Part shown: positions 63,912-64,000 of the stretch, in pieces
Layout of the letters: every line of letters starts with the position of its first letter
Position numbering within the stretch: position 1 is the first letter of the stretch
DNA from: an uncultured Bacteroidales bacterium
Lineage (GTDB): Bacteria; Bacteroidota; Bacteroidia; Bacteroidales; UBA932
Assembly: GCA_934717185.1 (NCBI GenBank)
Contig: CAKUYQ010000011.1
Coordinates: 18,495 to 82,494 of the forward strand
Direction: 5' to 3'
Length of the DNA: 64,000 nt
Notes under the pieces: generated by a model
Database searches by the model: none
What the model saw: only the letters and a program-made list of their open reading frames with translations
Told to the model about the DNA's origin: nothing
Program-made: the position numbers and the translations under genes

Positions 63912-63924
63912 TGCGTAAACAAAC
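63912..63924 (+). repeat. Right copy of 13-bp direct repeat
   Basis: TGCGTAAACAAAC, identical to 61803-61815, directly preceded by a further partial copy (CTGCGTAAACAA at 63900-63911). Confidence 0.6.
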
Positions 63925-63938
63925 GGAAGTTTGACACT

Positions 63939-63948
63939 TTGTCGGGAA
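63939..63948 (+). repeat. TTGTCGGGAA decamer (intergenic copy at right end)
   Basis: Exact copy in non-coding DNA 15 bases after the direct repeat; full list of copies is given with the entry at 55328. Confidence 0.85.
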
Positions 63949-64000
63949 TAAAAATAATGTAAATAATTGTGATAAAATATTTTGTATTGTCAAATTTTGT

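Noticed and set aside
2719..63948. TTGTCGGGAA as a KOPS- or Chi-like polar sequence
   Set aside because: Copies are nearly equally split between strands and not aligned with gene direction, so a polar role is not supported by this window, though a genome-wide test is needed.

Overview
The window comes from a member of the Bacteroidota, most likely order Bacteroidales. The grounds are: recurrent TAnnTTTG boxes (the Bacteroidota -7 promoter element) in front of operons; lineage-typical families (DUF4783, DUF4294, GSCFA, a MraY with a periplasmic insert, a Tgt without zinc cysteines, FtsL-like protein, Rnf with an RseC-like partner); few Shine-Dalgarno sequences; and signal peptides and lipoproteins of Gram-negative type. 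The genus cannot be named from the sequence alone. Starts were moved to internal ATG codons wherever the longest frame began at an improbable TTG or GTG.

Layout. (1) 1-2.5 kb: rlmH, a DUF4783 protein and a LytM-type lipoprotein. (2) 2.6-20.2 kb, + strand: a complete division and cell wall (dcw) cluster, mraZ-rsmH-ftsL-ftsI-murE-mraY-murD-ftsW-murG-murC-ftsQ-ftsA-ftsZ, followed by gltX. murF, murB and ddl are absent here. (3) 20.3-28.5 kb, - strand: dnaB, a DUF3108 protein, an RseC-like protein, rnfBCDGEA and a TPR protein, apparently one operon. (4) 28.6-33.8 kb, - strand: two tandem membrane-anchored M23 proteins, a MerR-type regulator, a Nif3-like protein, a C4 zinc-ribbon coiled-coil protein and a class III aminotransferase. 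(5) 34-43.9 kb: alaS, an LptF-type permease and fmt on +, lptG-type and tgt on -, then a bifunctional-nuclease-family protein and a CNT nucleoside transporter on +. (6) 44-47.2 kb: a threonine-dehydrogenase-like SDR, queG and a GSCFA protein. (7) 47.2-57.9 kb, - strand: the spc/alpha ribosomal block from rplP to rplQ including secY, map, infA, rpmJ and rpoA. It stops at rplP: rpsC and the S10 genes that normally precede it are not there. (8) 58.1-61.7 kb: an M19 dipeptidase, a GltS transporter and a DUF4294 protein. (9) 61.7-64 kb: an accessory patch with a decayed transposase, a DUF3800 gene coupled to a possible BECR-fold nuclease gene, and a long non-coding tail.

How the genes fit together. 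The dcw block makes lipid II and the divisome. The Rnf complex couples ferredoxin/NAD+ electron transfer to ion transport. LptF/LptG-type permeases move LPS. tgt and queG are two steps of queuosine tRNA modification. The ribosomal block supplies translation, SecY and RNA polymerase alpha.

Beyond genes, two sequence signals run through the window. The first is the non-palindromic decamer TTGTCGGGAA, found 15 times exactly (about 0.1 expected by chance), in both orientations, in three reading frames and in spacers. The second is a dispersed intergenic element built of GCGTTG/GCCAAT hexamer arms around a purine-rich GTAAAGAG core, at six sites. These, the split ribosomal superoperon and the two-gene DUF3800 cassette are the main points for follow-up. 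All counts were made by eye.
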